Assembly (NCBI RefSeq): GCF_004296575.1
Contig: NZ_SAYT01000005.1
Location: 372,001 to 436,000, forward strand
Length of the DNA stretch: 64,000 bases
From: Dyella amyloliquefaciens
GTDB taxonomy: Bacteria; Pseudomonadota; Gammaproteobacteria; Xanthomonadales; Rhodanobacteraceae
Direction: 5' to 3'
In this document: in pieces, positions 18,721 through 27,122 of the stretch
Numbering within the stretch: the first letter of the stretch is position 1
How the letters are laid out: each line of letters starts with the position of its first letter
The notes under the pieces: model-generated
The model's input: only the letters and a program-made list of their open reading frames with translations
What the model was told of the DNA's origin: nothing
Database searches by the model: none
Program-made: the position numbers and the translations under genes

Positions 18721-19277
18721 TGAAAGTCATTGAAACGCCCCTGCCTGGCGTAGTCGTCATCGAGCCCCAGGTATTTGGGGATGCTCGTGGTTACTTCTAC
18801 GAAAGCTATAACCAGACGAAGTATCGGGAAGCCGGCATCGAGCGCACGTTTGTCCAGTCAAATGTGTCGCGCTCGGCCAAGGGCGTGCTGAGAGGCCTCC
18901 ATTATCAATGGCCCAATCCGCAGGGCAAACTGGTGAGCGTGCTTGAGGGCGAGGTCTTCGACGTCGCCGTGGACATCCGTCGCGGCTCGCCCACGTTCGG
19001 CAAGTGGGCCGGCGTCATGCTTAGCGCTGAAAACAAGCGGCATTTCTGGATTCCCGAAGGATTCGCCCACGGATTCTGCGTCGTCTCCGAGTTTGCGACT
19101 TTCAGCTATCAGTGCACGGCGCTGTATGACCGCGAAGCCGATGCCGGCGTGCGGTGGAATGACGCCAGCATCGGTATTGACTGGCCGATCAGCCAGCCTC
19201 TGTTGTCCGAAAAGGATGAAAACGCACCGCTGCTCCAGGACGTGGCGGCTGAGCGCCTCCCGGAATGCATCGCTTGA
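18720..19277 (+). CDS. rfbC: dTDP-4-dehydrorhamnose 3,5-epimerase
   Basis: 185 residues from the ATG overlapping the rfbA stop as TGATG. The cupin-fold motifs FVQSNVSRSAKGVLRGLHYQ (with the catalytic His of LRGLH) and IPEGFAHGF are those of RmlC/RfbC. Third enzyme of dTDP-L-rhamnose synthesis. Confidence 0.95.
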   Translation: MKVIETPLPGVVVIEPQVFGDARGYFYESYNQTKYREAGIERTFVQSNVSRSAKGVLRGLHYQWPNPQGKLVSVLEGEVFDVAVDIRRGSPTFGKWAGVMLSAENKRHFWIPEGFAHGFCVVSEFATFSYQCTALYDREADAGVRWNDASIGIDWPISQPLLSEKDENAPLLQDVAAERLPECIA

Positions 19278-20209
19278 ACATCGTCCTGATCGGCGCGAAC
19301 GGACAGCTCGGCCAGACCTTTTTGCAGGATGGGCGCCTCGCAGCACTCGGTCGCGTCGTCCCGGTGACGCGTGACGGCAACATCCAGGGTGGCGACCAAG
19401 GTGAAGCGGCTGACCTCGCAAACCCGGAGTCAATCATCAGTCTGCTGGACCGTGTCCATCCACGCGTGATCGTGAATGCCGCAGCCTACACAGCCGTGGA
19501 CCGCGCAGAGCAGGAAGAGGCATTGGCCACGCGCATCAATGGAGACGCTGTCGGCGTTGTTGGAGCATGGGCAGCTACGCACCAAGCCTTGGTCCTTCAC
19601 TATTCGACGGACTATGTATTCGACGGCACGAATACGACCCCGTATGCCGTAGACGCTGGCACGACCCCCATCGGGGCTTACGGGCGCAGCAAACTTGCGG
19701 GCGAGAACGCTCTGCGAAACAGTGGCGCGCCGCACATGATATTCCGCACGGCATGGGTTTATGCCGCTCACGGGCATAACTTCCTGCGCACGATGCTTCG
19801 TCTCGGGGCCGAACGAGAGGAGCTACGCGTCGTGGCAGACCAGCACGGCGCCCCGACCTCCACTCGCTTGATCGTCGCCGGCACGCTGGCAGCCCTGGGC
19901 AAGTGGCAACAGGCGCTGCCCTCTGAGCGCGCAACGCTGCAAGGCACGCACCATCTGGTCGCCAGTGGCGACACCACATGGCACGGCTTCGCCGAGGCGA
20001 TCTTTGACGAGGCGCGGCGCAGAGAGCTCATCGCACGCACGCCAAGGGTCGATGCCATCTCGACGGCCGATTTCCCGACACCCGCCCGACGGCCGGCGTA
20101 CTCTGTGCTGGACAACTCACGCTTCCAGCAAATTTTCTCATTTACGCTGCCGAACTGGCGCGACGGCCTGGACGATGTCCTGGACGAACTTACTTCCGCC
20201 ACAGGTTGA
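19265..20209 (+). CDS. rfbD: dTDP-4-dehydrorhamnose reductase
   Basis: 314 residues starting 13 bases inside rfbC. GANGQLGQ (NAD(P) site), STDYVFDG, YGRSKLAGE (catalytic YxxxK) and TAWVY are RmlD/RfbD signatures. Completes dTDP-L-rhamnose, a likely component of the O-antigen exported by Wzm/Wzt. Confidence 0.95.
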   Translation: MHRLNIVLIGANGQLGQTFLQDGRLAALGRVVPVTRDGNIQGGDQGEAADLANPESIISLLDRVHPRVIVNAAAYTAVDRAEQEEALATRINGDAVGVVGAWAATHQALVLHYSTDYVFDGTNTTPYAVDAGTTPIGAYGRSKLAGENALRNSGAPHMIFRTAWVYAAHGHNFLRTMLRLGAEREELRVVADQHGAPTSTRLIVAGTLAALGKWQQALPSERATLQGTHHLVASGDTTWHGFAEAIFDEARRRELIARTPRVDAISTADFPTPARRPAYSVLDNSRFQQIFSFTLPNWRDGLDDVLDELTSATG

Positions 20210-20215
20210 TCCAAC

Positions 20216-21628
20216 ATGCTCATTCCACTCATCCTCAGCGGCGGTTCCGGCACTCGTCTTTGGCCTGTGTCGCGGAAGAACCTGCCCAAGCAATTCCTCT
20301 CGCTGACCGGTCAAGGGACGCTCTTCCAACAGACGGTGACGCGCACGCTGTTGCTGCCCGAAGTCGCGCCTCCTATCGTTGTGGCCAGCGACGATCACCG
20401 GTTCCTTGCAGCTGAACAGTTGCTGGAATCCGGCATCGACGGCGCATCCATCATCCTCGAGCCCGTCGCGCGCAATACCGCACCTGCCATTGCACTGGGT
20501 GCGTTGCGCGCGCTCGAGCGCGATCCGGATGCTCTGCTGCTGGTGCTTCCCGCCGACCACCTGATCGGTGACACCAAAAGCTTTACGAGCGGCGTCGATC
20601 TTGCAATCTCTGCCGCGCAGGACGGCTGGCTGGTGACCTTCGGTATCCGCCCTGATCGCCCGGAGACAGGATTTGGCTACATCCGCCGCGGCACACCTAT
20701 CGGCGACGGCTCGTTCCAGGTAGCACAGTTTGTCGAAAAGCCCGCTCTGCCCGTTGCTGAGTCCTACGTCGCCGACGGCGGCTATGACTGGAATTCGGGA
20801 ATGTTCCTGTTCAAGGCTTCGCGCTACCTTGAAGAGCTTGGCCTGCACGCACCAGAGATGCTCTCTGCCGTGCGCACAGCCTACGCTTCGGCAAAAGGCG
20901 ATCTGGATTTCGTGCGTATTGACCCGGAGGCCTTCGCCAGAGTCCCTGACAATTCCATCGACTATGCCGTGATGGAAAAAACCCAGCGCGCAGCAGTGAT
21001 TCCAGTGAAATGTGACTGGAGCGACATAGGGTCATGGTCAGCGCTCTGGCTGGCCGGCGTCCGCGATGCCCAGGGAAATTTGCGCGAAGGCGACACCATC
21101 GCCGTCAACACGAACAATTCCCTGCTGCGCTCGCACGATCGCCATCTGCTTGCTACCGTAGGTGTTGATGACCTTATCGTCGTGACCACGCCAGACGCCA
21201 CGCTCGTGGCCCATCGCGATGCAGCTCAGGACGTCAAGCGGGTGGTTGACGAACTCAAGGCAGCTGGCCGCACCGAGCATTCACTCCATCGCATCGTCCG
21301 CCGCCCCTGGGGCAGCTATGACTCTCTCGAGTCCGCGGACCGCTTTCAGGTGAAACGCATCATCGTGAAGCCGGGCGCCGCCCTGAGCCTGCAGAAGCAT
21401 CATCATCGCGCCGAACATTGGATTGTCGTTTCCGGCACCGCCGAAGTGACCTGTGACGACCGAGTCTTCCTCCTTGGCGAAAACCAGAGTACCTATATTC
21501 CACTCGGTAGCGTTCACCGTCTGCGCAATCCTGGCAAGGTGCCGCTCGAGATAATCGAAGTGCAATCGGGTAGCTATCTCGGCGAAGACGATATCGTCAG
21601 GCTAGAAGACGTCTACGGGCGCTCTTGA
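20216..21628 (+). CDS. manC: Mannose-1-phosphate guanylyltransferase / mannose-6-phosphate isomerase
   Basis: 470 residues. N-terminal pyrophosphorylase with GGSGTRLWPVSRKN and FVEKP; C-terminal type II PMI cupin with KPGAALSLQKHHHRAEHW. Makes GDP-mannose, a precursor for mannose, fucose or rhamnose in LPS or exopolysaccharide (xanB in Xanthomonas). Six bases after rfbD. The partner phosphomannomutase gene is not in this window. A strong hairpin terminator follows. Confidence 0.93.
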   Translation: MLIPLILSGGSGTRLWPVSRKNLPKQFLSLTGQGTLFQQTVTRTLLLPEVAPPIVVASDDHRFLAAEQLLESGIDGASIILEPVARNTAPAIALGALRALERDPDALLLVLPADHLIGDTKSFTSGVDLAISAAQDGWLVTFGIRPDRPETGFGYIRRGTPIGDGSFQVAQFVEKPALPVAESYVADGGYDWNSGMFLFKASRYLEELGLHAPEMLSAVRTAYASAKGDLDFVRIDPEAFARVPDNSIDYAVMEKTQRAAVIPVKCDWSDIGSWSALWLAGVRDAQGNLREGDTIAVNTNNSLLRSHDRHLLATVGVDDLIVVTTPDATLVAHRDAAQDVKRVVDELKAAGRTEHSLHRIVRRPWGSYDSLESADRFQVKRIIVKPGAALSLQKHHHRAEHWIVVSGTAEVTCDDRVFLLGENQSTYIPLGSVHRLRNPGKVPLEIIEVQSGSYLGEDDIVRLEDVYGRS

Positions 21629-21644
21629 GTCACGGGGTGCGATA

Positions 21645-21675
21645 AGAAAGCCGCGCCGAAAAGCGGCTTTCTTTT
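21645..21675. terminator. Bidirectional intrinsic terminator between manC and glmS
   Basis: Perfect 10-base-pair stem (AGAAAGCCGC / GCGGCTTTCT) with an 8-base loop, followed by Ts on the plus strand and flanked by As for the minus strand. It sits between the converging ends of manC and glmS and can serve both. Confidence 0.88.
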
Positions 21676-21680
21676 GAGCA

Positions 21681-23510
21681 TCACTCCACCGTCACCGACT
21701 TCGCCAGGTTGCGCGGCTGGTCCACATCGGTGCCGCGCAGCACGGCCACGTGGTAGGCGAGCAGCTGCAGGGGAATGGTGAAGACCGCGGGGGCGATGAA
21801 GTCGCCGCCACCGTTGATGCGCAGGGTGACGCCTCGGGTGCCGTTGCCTTCCAGGCTGGCTTCGCCATCGGCGAAGACGAGCAGTTCGCCGCCGCGGGCA
21901 CGCACTTCCTGCAGGTTGGATTTCAGCTTGTCGAGCAGCGGGCCATTCGGCGCCACGGCGATGACCGGCATGGTCTCGTCCACCAGTGCTAGCGGGCCGT
22001 GCTTGAGCTCGCCGGCCGGATAGGCCTCGGCGTGGATGTAGGAGATTTCCTTGAGCTTGAGCGAACCTTCCAGCGCCACCGGATACTGCACGCCGCGGCC
22101 GAGGAACAGCGCGTGCTGGCGATGAATGAGGTGCTCGGCCAGTTCGATGACCTGAGGCTCAAGCTTGAGTGCGTTCTCGATGGCGCGCGGCATGTGCTGC
22201 AGCTGGGTGCACAGATCGATATAACGCGCATGGTCCAGGCCGCGTTGCTGTGCCAGATGCAGCGTCAACAGCGCCAGCGCGGCCAGCTGGGTGGTGAAAG
22301 CCTTGGTGGAGGCCACACCGATCTCCGGGCCAGCGCGCGTCATCAGCTTGAGATCGGCTTCGCGAACCACCGAGGACTCGGGTACGTTGCAGATCGCCAG
22401 CGTGCCGAGATAGCCGCGACGGCGCGATTCGCGCATCGCCGCCAGCGTGTCCGCCGTTTCGCCGGACTGGGAGATCGCGACGAACAGCGTGCCATCGGGC
22501 ACCACCGCCTCGCGATAACGGTATTCGCTGGCCACTTCCACGCTCACCGGCAGGCGCGCGTGTTCCTCCAGCCAGTACTTGGCCACCAGGCCTGCGTGAT
22601 AGCTGGTACCGCAGGCAATGATGTGTACACCCTGCACCCTGGCCAGCAGCTCATCGCCGTCGACACCGAAGATGCTCGGCAGCACGCCATGCGGGCCGAT
22701 GCGTGCCTCGAGCGTGGCCGCGACCGCATTGGGCTGCTCGAAGATTTCCTTCTGCATGTAGTGGCGGTATTCACCGCGCTCCACCGCATCGGCCGACAGC
22801 TCGCTCTCGTTCACCGCGCGCTCGACGCGCTCGCCATCGAGCGTATAGATCGCCACGCTGTCGCGCGTGATGTCGGCGATGTCGTCTTCATCGAGGTAGA
22901 TGATCTTGTTGGTGACCTGGATCAGCGCCTGCGCGTCCGAGCCCAGGAAGTGTTCGCCGATGCCCACGCCCACCAGCAACGGCGCACCATGGCGAGCACC
23001 CACGACACGACCCGGTTCCTTGCTGCTCACCACGGCGATGGCATAGGCGCCTTCCAGTTCCCGCACCGTCGCCCGCACAGCTTCGCGCAGACCCAGGCCC
23101 GACTCCACGTGCTCGTTGATCAGTGCGGCCATCACCTCGGTATCCGTTTCCGAAGTGAACACGTGGCCGCGTGCCTGCAGGTCCGCACGCAGCGTCGCGT
23201 AGTTTTCGATGATGCCGTTGTGGACCAGTGCCACGCTGCCGGCCATGTGCGGATGCGCGTTCGCTTCGTTCGGTACGCCGTGGGTCGCCCAGCGCGTATG
23301 GGCGATGCCTGTGCTGCCGGGGAAAGGATCAGCCAGGTACAGTGACTCCATCTCGCGGACCTTGCCCTTGGCACGCACGCGGTGGATTTCACCTCGATCC
23401 AGAACGGCCAGTCCGGCAGAGTCGTAGCCACGATATTCCAGCGCCTTGAGGCCGACGATTAGCAGTGGCGCCACGTCACGCTGGGCGGCGGCAGCAACGA
23501 TTCCACACAT
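21681..23510 (-). CDS. glmS: Glucosamine-fructose-6-phosphate aminotransferase (isomerizing)
   Basis: 609 residues, the usual length. Cys2 of MCGIVAAAA is the glutaminase nucleophile; HTRWATHG and NGIIENY follow. Two SIS domains lie in the C-terminal half (SQSGETADT, SSTKAFTTQ-like VASTKAFTTQLA), ending in the characteristic LAKSVTVE. Makes glucosamine-6-phosphate for peptidoglycan and LPS. AAGGAGTAACAGCT precedes the ATG. No glmS ribozyme is expected in this lineage. Confidence 0.97.
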   Translation of the reverse strand: MCGIVAAAAQRDVAPLLIVGLKALEYRGYDSAGLAVLDRGEIHRVRAKGKVREMESLYLADPFPGSTGIAHTRWATHGVPNEANAHPHMAGSVALVHNGIIENYATLRADLQARGHVFTSETDTEVMAALINEHVESGLGLREAVRATVRELEGAYAIAVVSSKEPGRVVGARHGAPLLVGVGIGEHFLGSDAQALIQVTNKIIYLDEDDIADITRDSVAIYTLDGERVERAVNESELSADAVERGEYRHYMQKEIFEQPNAVAATLEARIGPHGVLPSIFGVDGDELLARVQGVHIIACGTSYHAGLVAKYWLEEHARLPVSVEVASEYRYREAVVPDGTLFVAISQSGETADTLAAMRESRRRGYLGTLAICNVPESSVVREADLKLMTRAGPEIGVASTKAFTTQLAALALLTLHLAQQRGLDHARYIDLCTQLQHMPRAIENALKLEPQVIELAEHLIHRQHALFLGRGVQYPVALEGSLKLKEISYIHAEAYPAGELKHGPLALVDETMPVIAVAPNGPLLDKLKSNLQEVRARGGELLVFADGEASLEGNGTRGVTLRINGGGDFIAPAVFTIPLQLLAYHVAVLRGTDVDQPRNLAKSVTVE

Positions 23511-23644
23511 AGCTGTTACTCCTTCGAAAGGGCGCGACTATCCGGTCGCAGACGGCGACTTTGAATGGGCGCGATTTCAACAAACTTTCACGGCGAAGGA
23601 TGCGCGATGCGGTGCGCCATCGTGGCCACACCGGCTCGCGCCGA

Positions 23645-25015
23645 TCAATGCACCTTGCGTCGTAGGTAGTTCAGCAGATCGATCCGGGTGATGAGGCCAA
23701 GGAACTGTTCCCCGTCGACCACAATGGCCACATGACCGCGATCGAACACCGGCAGCAGCGCCTCGATCGGCGAGCGCACGTCCAGCATCTGCAGGTTGGT
23801 GATCATGGCCGTGGACACCGCATCGCGGAATCGCCCCTCGTCCGCATGCACGTGCATCAACACGTCCGACTCATCGAGGATGCCGACCAGGCGGCTGCCA
23901 TCCATCACCGGCAGCTGCGATACGTCGTAGAGCTTCATGCGCGTATACGCCGTCATCAGCAGTTCGTTCGGGCCGACCACCACGGTGTCGCGCTGCGCGA
24001 ACGGGCGCAGCAACAGGTCGCGCAGGTCGCCGTGTTGCTCTCGCTCCAGGAAGCCGTTGTCGAGCATCCAGTAGTCGTTGTACATCTTCGACAGGTACTT
24101 GTTGCCGGTGTCGCACACCAGCGTCACCACGCGCTTCGGCGTGGTCTGCTCGCGGCAGTAGCGCAAGGCGGCAGCCAGCAGCGTGCCGGTGGACGAACCA
24201 CCGAGAATGCCCTCCTTCGCCAACAGCTCGCGCGCCACCAAAAAGCTCTCCTTGTCGGGAATCGCATAGGCCTTCTTCACGCGCGTGAAGTCGCTGATGC
24301 TGGGAAGGAAATCTTCGCCGATACCTTCCACCATCCAGCTGGCCGACTTGGTCGAGAGTGTCCCCTCGTTGATGTACTGAGCAAGAATGGAACCCACCGG
24401 ATCGGCCAACACGAACTCCGTGTTTGGCGAATGCTCAGCAAAGAACTTGGACAGTCCGCTCAGCGTGCCCGACGAACCGCAGCCGACGACGATGGCGTCC
24501 ACCTTGCCGTCCAGCTGCTCGAGGATTTCCGGGCCCGTGGTGGCGATGTGCGCCGCCGGGTTGTCCGGGTTGCCGAACTGGTTGATGAAATAGGCGCCTG
24601 GCGTCTCGCGCGCGATGCGCTCGGCCATGTCCTGGTAGTACTCCGGATGGCCCTTGGCCACGTCCGAGCGGGTCAGCACGACCTCGGCGCCCATCGCCTT
24701 GAGGTTGAAGATCTTCTCGCGGCTCATCTTGTCGGGCACCACCAGGATCAGGCGGTAGCCCTTCTGCTGCGCGACCAGGGCAAGGCCCAGGCCGGTATTG
24801 CCAGCGGTGCCTTCCACCAGCGTGTCGCCGGGGCGGATCTTCCCGGCCTTCTCGGCGCCTTCGATCATCGACAGGCCGATGCGGTCCTTCACCGAACCGC
24901 CCGGGTTGGCGCTTTCGAGCTTGAGGAACAGTTCACACGGTCCGACGTCCAGGCGCTGGGCGCGTACCATCGGGGTACGTCCGATCAGTTCGAGGACACT
25001 CTGGTGGACCGTCAT
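23645..25015 (-). CDS. Cystathionine beta-synthase with CBS domain pair
   Basis: 456 residues. The N-terminal PLP fold-type II domain has Lys43 in GGSVKDR, the substrate loop EGTAGNTG and the phosphate-binding GCGSSGTLSG. The C-terminal ~120 residues are two CBS motifs (YDVSQLPVMDGSRLVGILDESD; HVAIVVDGEQFLGLITRIDLLNYL). This is the architecture of cystathionine beta-synthase and close cysteine-synthase homologues. With the metB-like enzyme it would give homocysteine-to-cysteine conversion. AAGGAGTTCCC precedes the ATG. Confidence 0.88.
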   Translation of the reverse strand: MTVHQSVLELIGRTPMVRAQRLDVGPCELFLKLESANPGGSVKDRIGLSMIEGAEKAGKIRPGDTLVEGTAGNTGLGLALVAQQKGYRLILVVPDKMSREKIFNLKAMGAEVVLTRSDVAKGHPEYYQDMAERIARETPGAYFINQFGNPDNPAAHIATTGPEILEQLDGKVDAIVVGCGSSGTLSGLSKFFAEHSPNTEFVLADPVGSILAQYINEGTLSTKSASWMVEGIGEDFLPSISDFTRVKKAYAIPDKESFLVARELLAKEGILGGSSTGTLLAAALRYCREQTTPKRVVTLVCDTGNKYLSKMYNDYWMLDNGFLEREQHGDLRDLLLRPFAQRDTVVVGPNELLMTAYTRMKLYDVSQLPVMDGSRLVGILDESDVLMHVHADEGRFRDAVSTAMITNLQMLDVRSPIEALLPVFDRGHVAIVVDGEQFLGLITRIDLLNYLRRKVH

Positions 25016-25180
25016 GGGAACTCCTTGGATTGAACGCCGCCGGCTCGGGGGTGACCGACAAGGCGCCCGATCATAACCGAGGCATCATGCCCCCCGACTT
25101 TCCCCCGGATACGCCGCGGCCCCGGAAGCCATCCCCTTGGGGACGGCGCCGGGGCCGCGTTCATGCGAAACCTCGCAGTA

Positions 25181-25408
25181 TCAGTTGATGCGGTGCGTTC
25201 GGCTGTCCCACATGCGCTGGAGCCGCTCCTTCGCGTGGAGTTTCTCCTTCTTCATGCCCGATAACGTCATGTCATCGATGGGAAGCACGCCGATTTCGGC
25301 GTCGTGCACCTTGCTGTCGAGCTCCTGATGGTGCTGGTACAGCCGACGGAACTCCGCGTCGGCCTTCATCAAAGCTTCGACATCATCACGCTGCTGGTTT
25401 TCAAACAT
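25181..25408 (-). CDS. YdcH/DUF465-family small protein
   Basis: 75 residues, entirely helical and charged. The pattern EFRRLYQHHQELDSKVHDAE...KKEKLHAKERLQRMW matches the DUF465/YdcH family of short coiled-coil proteins of unknown function. The chosen ATG has a near-perfect GAGGAGG seven bases upstream; a longer in-frame extension to 25618 has no support. Confidence 0.82.
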   Translation of the reverse strand: MFENQQRDDVEALMKADAEFRRLYQHHQELDSKVHDAEIGVLPIDDMTLSGMKKEKLHAKERLQRMWDSRTHRIN

Positions 25409-25659
25409 GATGCAACCTCCTCTGGAGAGAACGGCAGGCACCTGGGAGTAGTGCCCGCTGACGAGGAATCCACGCACACACCCGCGATCCATGCCGTTTG
25501 ACCGGTCCATGGAGAACGTTTGGAGGGGAAGGGTGAGTGCATGATTCAGGTCGGTGACCCAGGGCGCGAAGGTGCCCCCTGGGAACTCGACCCTACTCTT
25601 GGCGACAGGGTCATGCAAGCGTCATAAACGGACGGAATGACGCACCCACTTCCGTCAAA

Positions 25660-25683
25660 AAAAGACTGTCAGAACAGTCTTTT
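25660..25683. terminator. Hairpin terminator
   Basis: AAAAGACTG / CAGTCTTTT, 9 bp stem with a 6-base loop, flanked by As on one side and Ts on the other, so it can terminate on either strand. It lies upstream of the YdcH-like gene and downstream of the minus-strand DUF4398-like operon. Confidence 0.75.
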
Positions 25684-25764
25684 GCGCGATACCAACAAGT
25701 CTTTGTCAGTTCTTGAACGAAGCACCCTGCGACCCGCATTCGGAAGCCTCGAAGCCGCCAACGA

Positions 25765-25796
25765 GAAGGCCGGCGGGGCGCACCCGGCCGGCCTTC
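25765..25796. terminator. GC-rich hairpin, probable terminator of the DUF4398-like operon
   Basis: Perfect 10-bp stem GAAGGCCGGC / GCCGGCCTTC with a 12-base loop, about 30 bases past the stop of the minus-strand gene ending at 25827. The T tract is poor on both strands. Confidence 0.6.
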
Positions 25797-25826
25797 TTGG
25801 CGCCTTGCGAAATGGCCTCGGCCGAC

Positions 25827-26450
25827 TTACTTGCCCTGGTCCTTGTCCGACGAAGAGCCGTTGTCGCCCTGCTGCATCTGGGTACGCATCAGCTTGGCAG
25901 CCTGGGCGGCGAGTTCGGCCTGCTTCTTGGCCGCGTTGGCCACGCGGGCCTGTGCCGCCGCCACCTTCTTTGCCTGATCGGCCTGGGCCTGGGCCTGGGC
26001 CGTCGCCTCTGCACCGGCCGCCAGCTGGCGGGCCGACTCTTCCTGCTCCATCTGGTACTGCAGGCGCTGGCGTTCCAGTTCGCGGCGGGCCTGCTCGGCC
26101 TCGCGACGGCTGCCGTCCAGCTGGATCTGGTCGTGCTCGCGGTCGAGCCGGTTGATCTGCTGCTGGGCGTCCTGCAGCTGCGCCGTGGCCCGGGCGAGAT
26201 CTACCCGGCGCTCGGCCAGGTACAGGGCGTGGGCACGATCATGCGAGCGGGCCTGGGCCAGCTGGTTGATCGCATCGCGGGCACGCGCCTGCTCGGCCTG
26301 GGCATAGGAGCCGATGGTCGGATCACTGGCGAGCTGATCCAGGCTGTTGGTCAGGCGGGCGACGTCCATGTCCTCCTTGGCGGCCTGGGCCACACCGGTG
26401 GCGGCCAGAGCCAGGAGCAAGGCGGAAAGTCGAAGGGTCAAGGATTTCAT
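25827..26450 (-). CDS. Secreted coiled-coil protein, DUF4398-like
   Basis: 207 residues. A signal peptide (residues 1-23, ending VAQAA) precedes an almost entirely helical Ala/Gln/Arg-rich sequence with heptads, notably at about 85-180, and a short Ser/Asp tail. The segment DPTIGSYAQAEQARARDAINQLAQAR resembles DUF4398 repeats. It overlaps the upstream lipoprotein gene as ATGA. Likely a periplasmic envelope protein, often found just before OmpA-type genes, but no OmpA domain follows here. Function unknown. Confidence 0.65.
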   Translation of the reverse strand: MKSLTLRLSALLLALAATGVAQAAKEDMDVARLTNSLDQLASDPTIGSYAQAEQARARDAINQLAQARSHDRAHALYLAERRVDLARATAQLQDAQQQINRLDREHDQIQLDGSRREAEQARRELERQRLQYQMEQEESARQLAAGAEATAQAQAQADQAKKVAAAQARVANAAKKQAELAAQAAKLMRTQMQQGDNGSSSDKDQGK

Positions 26451-27040
26451 GGGTGGCCTCCCTGATCATCCTGGTGCGCCGGAGGCTGGGACGGCGGGTT
26501 GTTCTGGGGCATGGTCTGGAAGCCCTGGCCTTCGGGGATGGGCTCGGACAAGGAGGAACTCGGCGGCGCCGGCATGTCGCCGGTCTGCTGCTGCGCAGGC
26601 AAACCGGCGTTCTGAGACTGGTCCTGCTGTTGCTGGTCAGCCAGCGACTGCTCGATCTGCTCACGCAGTCGGTTGTTCGCGTTGGTCTTGTTCTGGATCG
26701 ACGCCCGGGCCGCCCCCAGGCGGGCCTTGGCCCGGGCCAGCTCGGCATCCGCACGCGCTTCGTCGGCCAGCAGGGCCGCGTCGTCGTACTTGCGGTTGGC
26801 CATGGCGTTCTGGGCCTGCTGGAACTTGTTTTGCGCAAAACCCAGGTCGACCGGCGCGTAATCCGCCGCATCGGCGTCACGGGCGGCCTGCAGCTGGACC
26901 TGCGCCTGGTTCATGGCCCCGTCCGGCGGCGGCGTGGTCGCGCAGCCGGGAAGCGCCAGCGTCAAGGCCAGCGTCAGGGTCGAAACCGCTACCCGACCCG
27001 CCCTACGGCGGCCTGACAGCGGGGAAAAGATGTGCACCAT
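26447..27040 (-). CDS. DUF4398-type lipoprotein
   Basis: 197 residues. Lipoprotein signal with LPGC lipobox at about residues 30-33. The DUF4398-like helical part (QVQLQAARDADAADYAPVDLGFAQNKFQQA, shown here only in outline) is followed by a Pro/Gln-rich tail. ATG at 27040 with GAGAGGA seven bases upstream; a GTG one codon earlier is possible. Divergent from pilU, 82 bases away. Envelope role inferred from the signal only. Confidence 0.7.
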   Translation of the reverse strand: MVHIFSPLSGRRRAGRVAVSTLTLALTLALPGCATTPPPDGAMNQAQVQLQAARDADAADYAPVDLGFAQNKFQQAQNAMANRKYDDAALLADEARADAELARAKARLGAARASIQNKTNANNRLREQIEQSLADQQQQDQSQNAGLPAQQQTGDMPAPPSSSLSEPIPEGQGFQTMPQNNPPSQPPAHQDDQGGHP

Positions 27041-27122
27041 CACTCAGTCCTCTCGGAGTGTCGCAGCGTATTGTGGGCAGGCATAATCGACTTAGCAATG
27101 CGCACGAAATTAGGGGATTCGA

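Larger units (their letters stand above)
25409..25826. other. Intergenic stretch with two hairpins and no convincing gene
   Basis: About 420 bases between the YdcH-like gene and the DUF4398-like operon, both minus strand. It must hold the promoter of the YdcH-like gene and carries two inverted repeats listed separately. Short frames here lack ribosome sites and family resemblance. Confidence 0.6.

Noticed and set aside
21999-23345. 448-codon plus-strand open frame opposite glmS
   Set aside because: Antisense shadow of glmS with His/Arg-rich composition and no recognisable domain.
23732-25033. 433-codon plus-strand open frame opposite cystathionine beta-synthase
   Set aside because: Shadow frame; the minus-strand gene has clear PLP and CBS motifs and a strong ribosome site.
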